Origin: Paludibaculum sp.
GTDB lineage: Bacteria > Acidobacteriota > Terriglobia > Bryobacterales > Bryobacteraceae
Length of the DNA: 64,000 nucleotides
NCBI GenBank assembly: GCA_029973955.1
Contig: JARKQJ010000124.1
Coordinates: 1 to 64,000, forward strand
Direction: 5' to 3'
Shown here: one piece after another, positions 50,400-59,973 of the stretch
Layout of the letters: each line of letters begins with the position of its first letter
How positions within the stretch are numbered: position 1 is the stretch's first letter
The notes under the pieces: model-generated
What the model was told of the DNA's origin: nothing
Seen by the model: only the letters and a program-made list of their open reading frames with translations
Databases searched by the model: none
Position numbers and translations under genes: made by a program

Positions 50400-51254
50400 C
50401 TACTGCCGCGCCGCGGTCAGCAGTCCCTGAACTTCCAGCCACTGCTTCAGTCGGTCCGTCCATCCATCCACCGGGAGGCCCTTCTTGCGCATGCCGAATC
50501 CATGCCCGCCCGCCGAGAAGATGTGCAGCTCTGCCGCCCCGCCGCCTTCCTTCCATACCGTGTAGAGCCGCACGCTGGTCTTCACCGGCGGTACGCCCTT
50601 GTCGTCGTCGGCATGCGCCATAAACAGCGCCGGCGGATTCGGCGGGGCCTTCAGCTCATCCGGCATCGCCGGATAGATCGGCGCCGCAAACGCCGGCCGG
50701 CTCGCCGGATCCGGGTTCAATGCCACGCCCACTGCTGTATAGCCGCCCGCCGAAAATCCCATGATCCCGATCCGTTCCGGCGACACGCCCCACTCCGGGG
50801 CCTTCGACTTCACCAGCTTCATCGCCGCCACCGCGTCGGCGATCCCCATCGCCTGCGCCTCTTTCCTGCGCGCCGCCACCACACTCTTGTCCTTCTCGCC
50901 TTCGTCCCCCGTCCGTGCCACCCGGTACTTCAACACGAATGCCGCCACACCCATCGAGTTCAGCCACTCCGCCACTTCCGTGCCCTCGTGGTTGAAGGCT
51001 AAAATGCGCCATCCTCCGCCTGGGCAGATGACCACGCCCGTGCCGTTCGCCTTTGCCTTGTCCGGAAGGAAGACGGTCAGCGTGGGTTTGGTCACGTTCC
51101 CGATGCGGAGGATGGTGTCACTCGGTCCGAAAGTCATCGTCTCCGCCCACTCCCATTTCTCTGAGCCTGGCGCCGGCCCCTGGTATAGCGGGATCACTTG
51201 CGGGCTGGCGGCAAAGCTGCTCATGGCAAATAGGAACAGAGCCAAACACTTCAT
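50400..51254 (-). CDS. Secreted alpha/beta hydrolase (esterase/acetylxylan-esterase-like)
   Basis: GTGVVICPGGGWRILAFNHEG, IGIMGFSAGGYTAVG (GxSxG), FMAHADDDKGVPP, FSAGGHGFG. Confidence 0.87.
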   Translation of the reverse strand: MKCLALFLFAMSSFAASPQVIPLYQGPAPGSEKWEWAETMTFGPSDTILRIGNVTKPTLTVFLPDKAKANGTGVVICPGGGWRILAFNHEGTEVAEWLNSMGVAAFVLKYRVARTGDEGEKDKSVVAARRKEAQAMGIADAVAAMKLVKSKAPEWGVSPERIGIMGFSAGGYTAVGVALNPDPASRPAFAAPIYPAMPDELKAPPNPPALFMAHADDDKGVPPVKTSVRLYTVWKEGGGAAELHIFSAGGHGFGMRKKGLPVDGWTDRLKQWLEVQGLLTAARQ

Positions 51255-51292
51255 GACTTCCGGCCTCTACTCGAAAAATCGCGTTGCGTCGT

Positions 51293-52342
51293 CTACTTCA
51301 AGCCGAGAATCCGCTGGTTGCGCTTCGTGTCGGAAGCCGCCCCCGCGAAATCGTCGAACGCCTTCGTCGGCACGTCGATCAGCATGCTGGCGATGAACGG
51401 CGCGCCCTCGGCCGCGCCCTGCGCCGCGTCCTTGAAGCAGCACTCCCACTCCAGCACGGCCCAGCTCGAATAGCCCACCGCCGTCAGCCGCGAAAACACC
51501 TGCTTGAAGTCCACCTGGCCGTCGCCCAGAGAGCGGAACCGCCCCGGACGTTCGGTCCAGCCGGCGTAGCCGCCGTAGACGCCCGCCTTCGCCGAAGGCC
51601 GGTACTCGGCGTCCTTTACGTGAAAAGCCTTGATGCGCGGCCCGTAGGCGTCGATGAAGCCCACGTAGTCCATGCATTGCAGAATGAAGTGCGACGGATC
51701 GTAATTGATCGCCACTTTCGGGTGGTTCCCCATCGCTTCCAGGAACCGCTCGAACGTCAATCCGTCGTGCAGATCCTCGCCCGGATGCAATTCGTAGGCG
51801 ATGTCCACGTCCATCTTCCCGGCGTAGTCGAAAATCGGCTTCCAGCGCTTGGCCAGCTCTCTGAACGCATCCTCCACCAGGCCCGCCGGCCGCTGCGGCC
51901 ACGGATACATGAACGGCCACGCCAGCGCGCCCGAAAACGACGGCGTCACGCTCAGCCCCAGGTTCTTCGAGGCCTTCAGCACCAGCTTCATCTGCTCCGT
52001 CGCCCACTTCGCCCGCGCCTTCGGATTGCCCGCCACTTCCGGCACCGCAAAGACGTCGAACAGCTCGTCATAGGCCGGGTGCGACGCCACGAGTTGTCCG
52101 AAAAGGTGCGAAGACAGCTCTGTGATCACCAGCCCGTTCGTCTGGCCCTTCAGCTCGTCGCAATATGTCTTGGACTCCGCGGCCCTCTTGATGTCGATGA
52201 CGCGCTTGTCCCACGCGGGGATCTGCACGCCCTTGTAACCCAGTTCTTTCGCCCACGCCGTGATGTTCGGCAGGCTGTTGAACGGCGCTTCGTCGCCCAT
52301 GAATTGGGCCAGGAAAATGGCAGGACCTTTGATCTGAGACAT
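51293..52342 (-). CDS. Sugar phosphate isomerase/epimerase (xylose-isomerase-like TIM barrel)
   Basis: VDIAYELHPGEDLHD, VAINYDPSHFILQCMDYVGFIDAYGPRIKAFHVKDAEY. Confidence 0.9.
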   Translation of the reverse strand: MSQIKGPAIFLAQFMGDEAPFNSLPNITAWAKELGYKGVQIPAWDKRVIDIKRAAESKTYCDELKGQTNGLVITELSSHLFGQLVASHPAYDELFDVFAVPEVAGNPKARAKWATEQMKLVLKASKNLGLSVTPSFSGALAWPFMYPWPQRPAGLVEDAFRELAKRWKPIFDYAGKMDVDIAYELHPGEDLHDGLTFERFLEAMGNHPKVAINYDPSHFILQCMDYVGFIDAYGPRIKAFHVKDAEYRPSAKAGVYGGYAGWTERPGRFRSLGDGQVDFKQVFSRLTAVGYSSWAVLEWECCFKDAAQGAAEGAPFIASMLIDVPTKAFDDFAGAASDTKRNQRILGLK

Positions 52343-52443
52343 GGATACCTCTCGCAGACAATCTTACAGAAAAGCGGCGCCATTGGGGCGCGGCCTCTCG
52401 CGCCCCTCCGGCGCCGCCTGGCGGTTCCGCTGAACCCGGCTTG

Positions 52444-55400
52444 TCAGAAAGTCAGCCGCAGCCCGAATCGGAACAGCCGCTCGTCGATGCCCTCGCGTCC
52501 GGTATTCTGCACGCTCGTGATTACCGTGTAGCCGTTCAGATTCCTGATCGATCCATCGGCGTTCAACTGCATGTTGCTCACCGTGGCGCCCGGCGCCGCG
52601 AAGTGCGGCGTGTTCGTTACGTTGAACGCCTCGGCGCGGAACTGCGCGCGGAAGCGCTCCGTGATCCGGAACTCCCGGAACACGCTCGCATCCAGGTTCG
52701 CCAGACCCGGCGCCCGCACCACGTTGAAGCCCGAACTGCCGAAGCGCGCGTCCGTCACCACGCCGAAGGCAAACGGGTCAAACCAGCTGTTCGGCGTCCC
52801 CAGGATTTCCACTTTCTGCCTGACCAGGTCCGCCGTCTGCGCGTTGCCCGGCGCATTCAACGACGTCGCCGAAGTCGTCACCGTGAACGGCGGCCCCGAA
52901 TACAGCACCAGCAGCGAATTCAATTGCCAGCCGCCCAGCAACGCTCCAGCGAAGCCTTGCTCCGCCCACTTCCTGCCCTTGCCGAACGGCAGTTCCCACG
53001 TGGCCGACGCGGTGAACTGGTGCGGCCGGTCGTAGCTTTGCACGGCTTTGTTCAGGAGTTGGTAGGCCGGCGTCGCATCCGAGTAGCCGTCCACGCCGGT
53101 TGTGTTCCCGTTCGGGCCCAGCGCCTTGCTCCACATGTACGTGAACTTCGTCGTGAACCCGCGCGCGAAGCGCCGGTTCAGCGAACTTTCAAACGCATTG
53201 AACGACGACGTGAAGCCGAACATGTCTGAAAAGTAGTTGGTCGTCGCAGTGCGGCCGAACGCCTGGTTCAATACCATGCTGGGCGTGCCGCCGCCAATGT
53301 AGCCGTAGTTCGAATTCCAGCGGTTCTGCATGTGCCTCATGCCGTTGGCGACATATCCGGCCTCGGCCACCCAGCCATCCCGGAATTCCTTCTGGACCAT
53401 GAAGTTGTAGCTCTGCACATAGCCCCGGCGGAAATTCGGATCGAAAATCTCCACGCCGATCGTGCCCGGCAGCGTAACGCTCCCCGCGCTCAGGTTCGGC
53501 GCAGTGATCGCGGGAATGCCATCCCCCAGCTTGCTCGATGGCTGGAAGCTGTTCACGCCCACCGCCTGGAACATCGTCTGTACGGGATAGCTGTGCAGCG
53601 CGTTTCTGCCGATGTTCACCGGGTCGTAGGCGATGCCGTACCCGGCGCGGACCACCAGTGTGTTGCTGAGCCGGTAAGCCAAACCCACACGCGGGGCAAA
53701 GTAGCTCTTGCCCATGTTGATCACGCCGCAATCCGTCGGATTTGAGCCGGTTCCGCAGAACTTCATTGTGTTTGTCGCGAAGTCGTACACTTCCATGCCC
53801 CGGTTGGCCCGGTGGGGCACGCCGAAGTAGTCCCACCGCAGTCCATAGGACAGCGTCAGCTTCGGATTCAGTTGCCACTTGTCGCGCACATACAGGCTCA
53901 CCGCCTGCACGCGCTCCGTGTTCTCTTCCCACATCACCGTCTTGGAAATCCCCGAAGGCAGGCCCAGCATGAAGGCTGCGTAGGCGTTGTAGTTGTCCGT
54001 CGCTCCGCCCCGGATGCCCGTAATGCCGGCCGTGAAATCGAACTGTCCGGACTGCGCGCCCGCCGAGTTCGGTTCGTTGCCCGTCAGACTCACCCGCATC
54101 GAATCGAAGCCGAAGCGGATCTGGTGCGTGCCCTTCATCCACGATGCGTTCGCCACATACTGCGACTGCGGGCTGTGGTAGTACCACGGCGAATTGCTGT
54201 TCCCCCGGCCCAGCGTCGTGAAACCGCTGATCGTGAACGCCGGCCAGCCGCCCTGGTAGGTCGCGCCGCCGTTCGTCCCCGGCAGTTTCAGATAATCCGA
54301 GCCCAGGTTCTCGCTCAGCCGGATCGGGTTCGCACCCGCGTCATACAGCGTGTAGCCCACGTTTGCGTCGACGATGAACTTCGGCGTCAGCGTGTATACG
54401 CCCGCGAACGTCGTGCTGATTGTGTGCCCCTGCGATTGCCCGTCGTAAGTGCACCGCCCCACGCCGCCGCCGCCCAGGTCGCCCAGAATCGCCGGATCCT
54501 GGCACGACCAGTACAGCGTGCTCACCCGCGCGCTCAGCCCCAGCTTGCTCGTGGCGTTCCAGTTCACCTTCGAGTCGAAGGTCTTCCGGTCGAACATGCT
54601 CGGCCCGCTCACAAACAGGTTGTTCGCAATCCCACTCCCGATGTTCGGCAGCGGCGTCAGCCCCGCCAGCGTCTTTGCCGTCGCATCCAGTCGCGCCGTC
54701 GGGATGATGTTGCCGCTGAATGGCGCGCGGCCTGAGCCGTCCAATGAGCCGGTAAGCGGGTCGTAAATCACCCGCGTCGATTGCGAGAAGTCTCCCGTTC
54801 GCATCGCCGCCGTCGGCACCGACGCCGTACTCGTCCATGACGCCTGCCGGTCGAATGTGCCCTCGAACGAGGCGAAGTAAAACAGTTTGTTCTTGACGAT
54901 CGGCCCGCCCAACGTCCCGCCAAACTGGTTCACCACGCGCTTGTCTTTGTCCCTGCCCACCGGCAGGAAGTACGGCCGCGCCTTCAGGTGCTGGTCTGTG
55001 TGATACTCGTAGCCCGATCCGTGCAACTCGTTGGTCCCGCCCTTGATCTGCACGTTCACCGCCACGCCGCCGGCATAACCCTGCTCGGCGTCGAAGCTGT
55101 TTGATACCACGTTCACTGACTCAATCGCATCCATCGACGGCACATAACCGGACACATGCGGCAGCCACGGATGCCCCGTCGTCGCGCCATCCACCCGGAA
55201 ATTCGCCGATTGGCCGTTCGTCCCGTTGGCATTCACCTGCAGCGATCGTGATGGATTCGCCGGCACCGAGTGTGCGTTCACCGGCAACGCCATGCCCGGC
55301 ACCGTGATCAGAAGGCTCTGGTAGTTCCGCGTGAAGGGCACCGGCAGATTCAGCAGCGAGGTGCTTCCAATCTCCTGCCGTACATCGGCGCTGTCCGTTT

Positions 55401-55791
55401 GCAGCACCGCCGCCCCGGCGCTCACCTTCAGGATCTCCGTCACTACCCCGACGTTCAGTCCAACGTCCACGCGCACCACGTTGTTTGCCGCCACCGCCAC
55501 GCCTTCCTGCGTGATCGGCTGGAATCCCTTGGCGGTCACTGTCACGTTGTATGTGCCCGCCGGCAACGTGCTCGCCGAGTAAAGCCCGGCCTCATTCGTG
55601 GTCACCTGCCATTCCTGTGCCGTGCCCTGATTGACGATCTTCACCGCTGCGTTCGGAACTGCCGCGCGTGAGGGGTCCGTCACGTTTCCCACAAGGGAGC
55701 CGTAGAGAACCTGCGCTTCCGCGCTGGGCGCCCAAACGCAACCGCCAATCACCACGGCAGCAGCCAGCATCAACTTCGCGCTTCGAGTCAT
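52444..55791 (-). CDS. TonB-dependent receptor, Oar-like, with N-terminal carboxypeptidase-regulatory-like domain
   Basis: Signal peptide; GSLVGNVTDPSRAAVPNAAVKIVNQGT; large beta-barrel ending GIDERLFRFGLRLTF; 1115 aa. Confidence 0.92.
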   Translation of the reverse strand: MTRSAKLMLAAAVVIGGCVWAPSAEAQVLYGSLVGNVTDPSRAAVPNAAVKIVNQGTAQEWQVTTNEAGLYSASTLPAGTYNVTVTAKGFQPITQEGVAVAANNVVRVDVGLNVGVVTEILKVSAGAAVLQTDSADVRQEIGSTSLLNLPVPFTRNYQSLLITVPGMALPVNAHSVPANPSRSLQVNANGTNGQSANFRVDGATTGHPWLPHVSGYVPSMDAIESVNVVSNSFDAEQGYAGGVAVNVQIKGGTNELHGSGYEYHTDQHLKARPYFLPVGRDKDKRVVNQFGGTLGGPIVKNKLFYFASFEGTFDRQASWTSTASVPTAAMRTGDFSQSTRVIYDPLTGSLDGSGRAPFSGNIIPTARLDATAKTLAGLTPLPNIGSGIANNLFVSGPSMFDRKTFDSKVNWNATSKLGLSARVSTLYWSCQDPAILGDLGGGGVGRCTYDGQSQGHTISTTFAGVYTLTPKFIVDANVGYTLYDAGANPIRLSENLGSDYLKLPGTNGGATYQGGWPAFTISGFTTLGRGNSNSPWYYHSPQSQYVANASWMKGTHQIRFGFDSMRVSLTGNEPNSAGAQSGQFDFTAGITGIRGGATDNYNAYAAFMLGLPSGISKTVMWEENTERVQAVSLYVRDKWQLNPKLTLSYGLRWDYFGVPHRANRGMEVYDFATNTMKFCGTGSNPTDCGVINMGKSYFAPRVGLAYRLSNTLVVRAGYGIAYDPVNIGRNALHSYPVQTMFQAVGVNSFQPSSKLGDGIPAITAPNLSAGSVTLPGTIGVEIFDPNFRRGYVQSYNFMVQKEFRDGWVAEAGYVANGMRHMQNRWNSNYGYIGGGTPSMVLNQAFGRTATTNYFSDMFGFTSSFNAFESSLNRRFARGFTTKFTYMWSKALGPNGNTTGVDGYSDATPAYQLLNKAVQSYDRPHQFTASATWELPFGKGRKWAEQGFAGALLGGWQLNSLLVLYSGPPFTVTTSATSLNAPGNAQTADLVRQKVEILGTPNSWFDPFAFGVVTDARFGSSGFNVVRAPGLANLDASVFREFRITERFRAQFRAEAFNVTNTPHFAAPGATVSNMQLNADGSIRNLNGYTVITSVQNTGREGIDERLFRFGLRLTF

Positions 55792-56208
55792 GGGTACTTC
55801 CTTTCCAAGCCTGAGGCCCAGGCCTACCCCTGTTCTGCCCCGCCTGGCTTCGTCTGGCTTGTGTCTGCGCTTCTTGCCTGCTGCCTTCCGCGAGATTCTT
55901 CGGTGGGTTCGCGGCGCACCCCGCGCGTCCTGCCCGCCAGCGCCTCTCCGGCCCGGCCTCGTTACAGATCCCGACCGGCTGCCGGCGGATCGCCCATCCG
56001 CGATGCCCGCGGATTACTTGACTTCGCACGGGAGTGCAATCGATGTTGTTACGCCCCGTGAAGCCTTCTGCCCCCAAAATTACACCGATTTCCAGTCCGG
56101 ATATATCCTGTCTTTCGTCAGGTTGTCCGCGTGGCTTTCGCGCTTCCCCAAGCCCATGCACCACGCTGCGCGCCCCGGTCGCCTGGCGTTTCGAATCGAA
56201 CGGCCCAA

Positions 56209-56480
56209 TCATACGGATCGGGCACGTGCCGTCCCCATATATAGTTCGGGTGGGAGCCCTCCGAAATCGCTGGTCGTCTTTGGCGCTGCGGTGACGGTCA
56301 CGCCGGTTTCCGGAGCAAGCCAGTGCGCCGCGAATACCGTATTGACCACCCTGGCGGCCGGAGGCTTCTTCTGAAGTTCCTCGGCGCCGCTCGTCGAGAA
56401 GCCAAATGCGAGTTGGAAGTCTGGTCCCAAGGCGTTCGCCACATCGATATCCGGATCTTCACTGGATGGCTTGCGCGGGT
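56209..56480 (-). pseudogene. Possible remnant of a NADPH-dependent F420-reductase-like NAD(P)-binding protein
   Basis: Frame reads DIDVANALGPDFQLAFGFSTSGAEELQKKPPAARVVNTVFAAHWL, resembling the family pattern DVTNPLTPDYM..GHTTSAAEEIQKLVPGARVVKAFNTVFA; no start domain or Rossmann GxGxxG present. Confidence 0.35.
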
Positions 56481-56484
56481 GACT

Positions 56485-57531
56485 CTATGCCGGAGCAAGT
56501 CTGCCAGGCGTACCGTCCAGTCGACCGCATGCCCTGGCTACGAGACAACATTCGGGTTTACAGGAATCGCAACCTGGGCCCAACTTCCCCAGCGCGCGTC
56601 GTTGTTGACCGCTCGTGCGCTCCAGAATCAGTTCGCGGATCATCGATACCAATGCCGGATGCACGCCCACTGTCGCGGCTCTGACCAGGTTGACGCCCAA
56701 CTCCCGGCACAGCGCCGCCGCCTCGGTGTCCAGGTCGTAGATCACCTCCATGTGATCGGAGAGAAAACCTATGGGCTGGACCACTATGTCCGTCAAGCCC
56801 CCTGAGGAGTGAAGTTGGCGGATGTAGTCACAGATGTCGGGACCGAGCCAAGGCTGTGAGGGAGCACCGCTCCGGCTCTGATAGACCAGCGGTGCATCAG
56901 GCCGGCCCAATATCTGGCACACCAGTTGGCACGACTCGCGGAGTTGCTCCTCGTAAGGGCTCACCTCCGACATCGAGAGTGGGATGCTGTGGGCGGTGAA
57001 CACAACAGGCGCTGAAGCGCGCCGTGCGGGCGGAACCTGCTGCAGCGCCGCACGGACGCGGTCGGCCGCAGCGGCGATGAAGCCGGGATGGTTATGGTAG
57101 GTCCTCAGCTTGTGGATCTCAGGAGCATCCGGCCCAATCTCCATCCGCGCCCGTTCGATGTCCTCCCGATATTGGCGGCAACCCGAATAGGATCCAAACG
57201 CCGAGGTGACGAAAGCCAGAGCGCTACGCACCCCGTCTGCCCGCATCTGCCGCAACGTGTCGGCCAGCATGGGATGCCAGTTCCGGTTTCCCCAGTAGAC
57301 AGGAAGCGAGGGACCATGCACTTGGAATTCGCGCTCCAGGGCCGCGATCAAAGCCCGGTTCTGGTCGTTGATGGGGCTCCTGCCTCCAAAGTGATAATAG
57401 TGCTCGGCCACCTGAAGCATTCGCTGGCGGGGCACGTTCTTTCCGCGCAGCACATTCTCGAGGAACGGGATCACATCTTCCCGCCCTTCCGGTCCGCCGA
57501 ACGAAACGATTAGCAGTGCGTCATACGTCAT
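56485..57531 (-). CDS. hemH: Ferrochelatase
   Basis: DALLIVSFGGPEGREDVIPFLENVLRG, YHFGGRSPINDQNRALI, VYWGNRNWHPML, FTAHSIPLSM, PIGFLSDHMEVIYDLDTEA. Confidence 0.93.
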   Translation of the reverse strand: MTYDALLIVSFGGPEGREDVIPFLENVLRGKNVPRQRMLQVAEHYYHFGGRSPINDQNRALIAALEREFQVHGPSLPVYWGNRNWHPMLADTLRQMRADGVRSALAFVTSAFGSYSGCRQYREDIERARMEIGPDAPEIHKLRTYHNHPGFIAAAADRVRAALQQVPPARRASAPVVFTAHSIPLSMSEVSPYEEQLRESCQLVCQILGRPDAPLVYQSRSGAPSQPWLGPDICDYIRQLHSSGGLTDIVVQPIGFLSDHMEVIYDLDTEAAALCRELGVNLVRAATVGVHPALVSMIRELILERTSGQQRRALGKLGPGCDSCKPECCLVARACGRLDGTPGRLAPA

Positions 57532-58901
57532 GGATGAGTCTCCTGGCTTTGGGCCGTGATGGCGGCCGCAGCGATTCTACGGAGCATTCCTTCGAACACG
57601 AATTGGTGCAGGGGATACACGGCGTACCAGTAGGCTCGTCCCAACAGGCCGCGGGGGTCGAAACTTGCGGTCTGGCGAATCGTGGTTCCGCCGGAATCAC
57701 CCGACACCGAGAACTCCAGCCACGCGCGTCCAGGCAGTTTCATCTCGGCTGCGAGGCGCAAGCGATGATTCGGCTCAAGTGTTTCCACTCGCCAGAAATC
57801 CACCTGATCTCCGGCGCGGAGGTTCTCAGGATCGCGGCGTCCCCGTCGCAGTCCCACCCCCCCTACGACCCGATCCATGGCGCCGCGCAGCCTCCAAAGC
57901 CAATTGGCGTAGTACCATCCGGTGGCGCCGCCGATCCGGCAGATGGGCTCGAACGCCTTCTCCGGCGGCACTTGTACACGGATTGACCTGGAATCGAACA
58001 GCCAACCCTGTTCTCCCGTGCTCAACGCCCTGGCGATCGCTTCGCGGAATCCGCAAGGGCGAATCGAAAACACAGCCATCGCCGACGGGTCTTCGACCAC
58101 CGTGGAGTGGCGAATGCTGTCAATCAGCTTCCGGCCCACTCGAACGTACAGAGGAGTGACCAGACCCAGCCAGAGGCTGGAAAGCCGGGGTGTGAGCACG
58201 GGCACGGATAGGATCAACCGCTTCAAGAATCGCTGGCGCGCATATTCCCGCATCAGATCGCCATACGAGACGCGATCGGCGCCACCGATCTCGAACACCC
58301 GGCTGACGTCTGAGGGCAGGTCCAAAGCGGCAAGCAGGTAGTCCAGCAGGTCCTGGATGGCAATCGGTTGGGCAGGCACGGACACCCAGCGGGGCGCAAT
58401 CATCATGGGCAGCCGTTCCACCAGGGCTCGGATCATCTCGAAAGAGAGACTGCCGGAGCCAATCACAATCGATGCCCGAAACTCAATGACACTCACTCCG
58501 CTTGCGCGCAGGATCTCCCCTACCTCCTGACGGCTGCGCAGGTGCGCCGACAGTTCCTGGTCGTTTCTGCCGAGTCCGCCGAGGTAGACGACCCGGCGCA
58601 CTCCCGCTTCCCGCGCGGCGTCACCAAAGACACGCGCCGCGGCACGGTCTTCTTCCTCGAAGGAACCCGGCGAGCTCATCGAGTGAACCAGGTAGTAGGC
58701 GGTGTCCACTCCGGTCATGGCGGCTCGAACCGAAGCCGCGTCCAGAACGTCGCCGCGCACGACTTCCGTCCCGGTTGCGGTCCCCAGGGCCTCCGGCCGT
58801 CGCGCCAGACAGCGGACCCGATGGCCGCCCGCCACGAGGGCTTTCAATAACTCTCCACCGACGTATCCGGTGGCGCCCGTGAGCAGGATGAGAGGTTTCA
58901 T
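57528..58901 (-). CDS. NAD(P)-binding SDR/epimerase with C-terminal DUF2867-like domain
   Basis: MKPLILLTGATGYVGGELLKAL, AYYLVHSM; C-terminal RRDPENLRAGDQVDFWRVE..LRLAAEMKLPGRAWLEF, DPRGLLGRAYWYAVYPLHQFVFEGML. Confidence 0.88.
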   Translation of the reverse strand: MKPLILLTGATGYVGGELLKALVAGGHRVRCLARRPEALGTATGTEVVRGDVLDAASVRAAMTGVDTAYYLVHSMSSPGSFEEEDRAAARVFGDAAREAGVRRVVYLGGLGRNDQELSAHLRSRQEVGEILRASGVSVIEFRASIVIGSGSLSFEMIRALVERLPMMIAPRWVSVPAQPIAIQDLLDYLLAALDLPSDVSRVFEIGGADRVSYGDLMREYARQRFLKRLILSVPVLTPRLSSLWLGLVTPLYVRVGRKLIDSIRHSTVVEDPSAMAVFSIRPCGFREAIARALSTGEQGWLFDSRSIRVQVPPEKAFEPICRIGGATGWYYANWLWRLRGAMDRVVGGVGLRRGRRDPENLRAGDQVDFWRVETLEPNHRLRLAAEMKLPGRAWLEFSVSGDSGGTTIRQTASFDPRGLLGRAYWYAVYPLHQFVFEGMLRRIAAAAITAQSQETHP

Positions 58902-59467
58902 GATTTTCTGTTACTCGCTAGTGCGGCGAGTGCGCGATCGCGCGCCTGGCCGTAGTCCGCCACTGGCGGCGGCACGGGTTTCGCCCGGGTCGCTCGCCAG
59001 AAGGCCGCAAACCCCCGGAATGGCTCGCCGCTCTGGCTGTGGGTCGTCCACGGCTCATACAGCAGGCTGGCGTTGAAGCTCTCCGCGAGAAGTCCGCGGG
59101 CGCGCAGCTTCGACTTCAAGTTGCTGCCGCGGGTGACTGCGGCGGGCTCGTAGCGTCGATTCCAGAGCACGGTACCTGCTCCGGTTTCCGCAGCCAGCGA
59201 GCTAAGGGTTTCCTCGGTCGGGCCTCGCCGGAGGATCAGCCGGGAGCCGAATTGTCCCAAGGTAGCGCCTAAATCCGCCAATGAGTGATGCAGCCGCCAT
59301 TTCGAGACCGCCCCCGGCGTCCACGTCCCCTCTTCTTCCGGGGCTCGGACGTAAACCGGAAGCACCGCACGCTTCCGCTTCAGCGCGGCGGCCAGCGCCG
59401 GATGGTCCGACAGGCGCGGGTCCTGCCGAAACCAGACCAGAGTGGGCGACCCACCACTGCCGTTCAC
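58898..59467 (-). CDS. Stand-alone DNA photolyase N-terminal (antenna) domain protein, no FAD-binding domain
   Basis: GTG start; SPTLVWFRQDPRLSDHPALAAALKRKRAVLPVYVRAPEE..WRLHHSLADLGATLGQFGSRLILRRGP..VLWNRRYEPA...EPFRGFAAFW; stop at 189 aa. Confidence 0.82.
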   Translation of the reverse strand: MNGSGGSPTLVWFRQDPRLSDHPALAAALKRKRAVLPVYVRAPEEEGTWTPGAVSKWRLHHSLADLGATLGQFGSRLILRRGPTEETLSSLAAETGAGTVLWNRRYEPAAVTRGSNLKSKLRARGLLAESFNASLLYEPWTTHSQSGEPFRGFAAFWRATRAKPVPPPVADYGQARDRALAALASNRKS

Positions 59468-59973
59468 TGCGCCTCCAGCGTCGCGACTCGGAAAAGCTCC
59501 GGGATGCGCTGAGCGCGGTAGCCGAAGATCCTCTCCACGTCGCGCCGGACTTTGAGACGGTGCACCAGTCGGCCGATGATCCCCAAGGGAAGCCGATATC
59601 GGACGATATCCGTCATGAGTGTTCCATCGTCTTTCGGCTCGAATCGGTGCGTGTGATGCCAAAGCTGGTACGGACCGTGCAGTTGAACGTCGGCAAAACG
59701 ATGGGGCGGCTTCCATTCCCGAATCTCGGTCTCCCAACTCACCGGAATGCCGTGCAAGCGTAACCGGTATAGGATTCGAGTTCCCTCGGCGATCTGCATC
59801 GGGCCGGGTGTCAGTATGCGGAATCGCAGCCAGGGTGGTGTGATCTCCTCCAGGTTTCGCGCGTCGGAAAAGAACGCGAACACTTCATCGATGGGCCGGG
59901 GTATCCACTGCCGGCGCCGCAACGTGTGAAACCGGATCAATCCTTCGTCCCTCCTCTCCCCAGGGTTCGCCAA
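59464..59973 (-). CDS. SRPBCC (START-like/cyclase-dehydrase) family protein
   Basis: RRRQWIPRPIDEVFAFFSDARNLEEITPPWLRFRIL; GxxxxYRLRLHGIPVSWETEI; start may be TTG near 59940. Confidence 0.85.
   Translation of the reverse strand: MANPGERRDEGLIRFHTLRRRQWIPRPIDEVFAFFSDARNLEEITPPWLRFRILTPGPMQIAEGTRILYRLRLHGIPVSWETEIREWKPPHRFADVQLHGPYQLWHHTHRFEPKDDGTLMTDIVRYRLPLGIIGRLVHRLKVRRDVERIFGYRAQRIPELFRVATLEAQ

Noticed and set aside
52441-54735. Plus-strand ORFs (262 and 307 aa) opposite the second TonB receptor
   Set aside because: Arg/His/Gln-rich shadow ORFs antisense to the receptor gene
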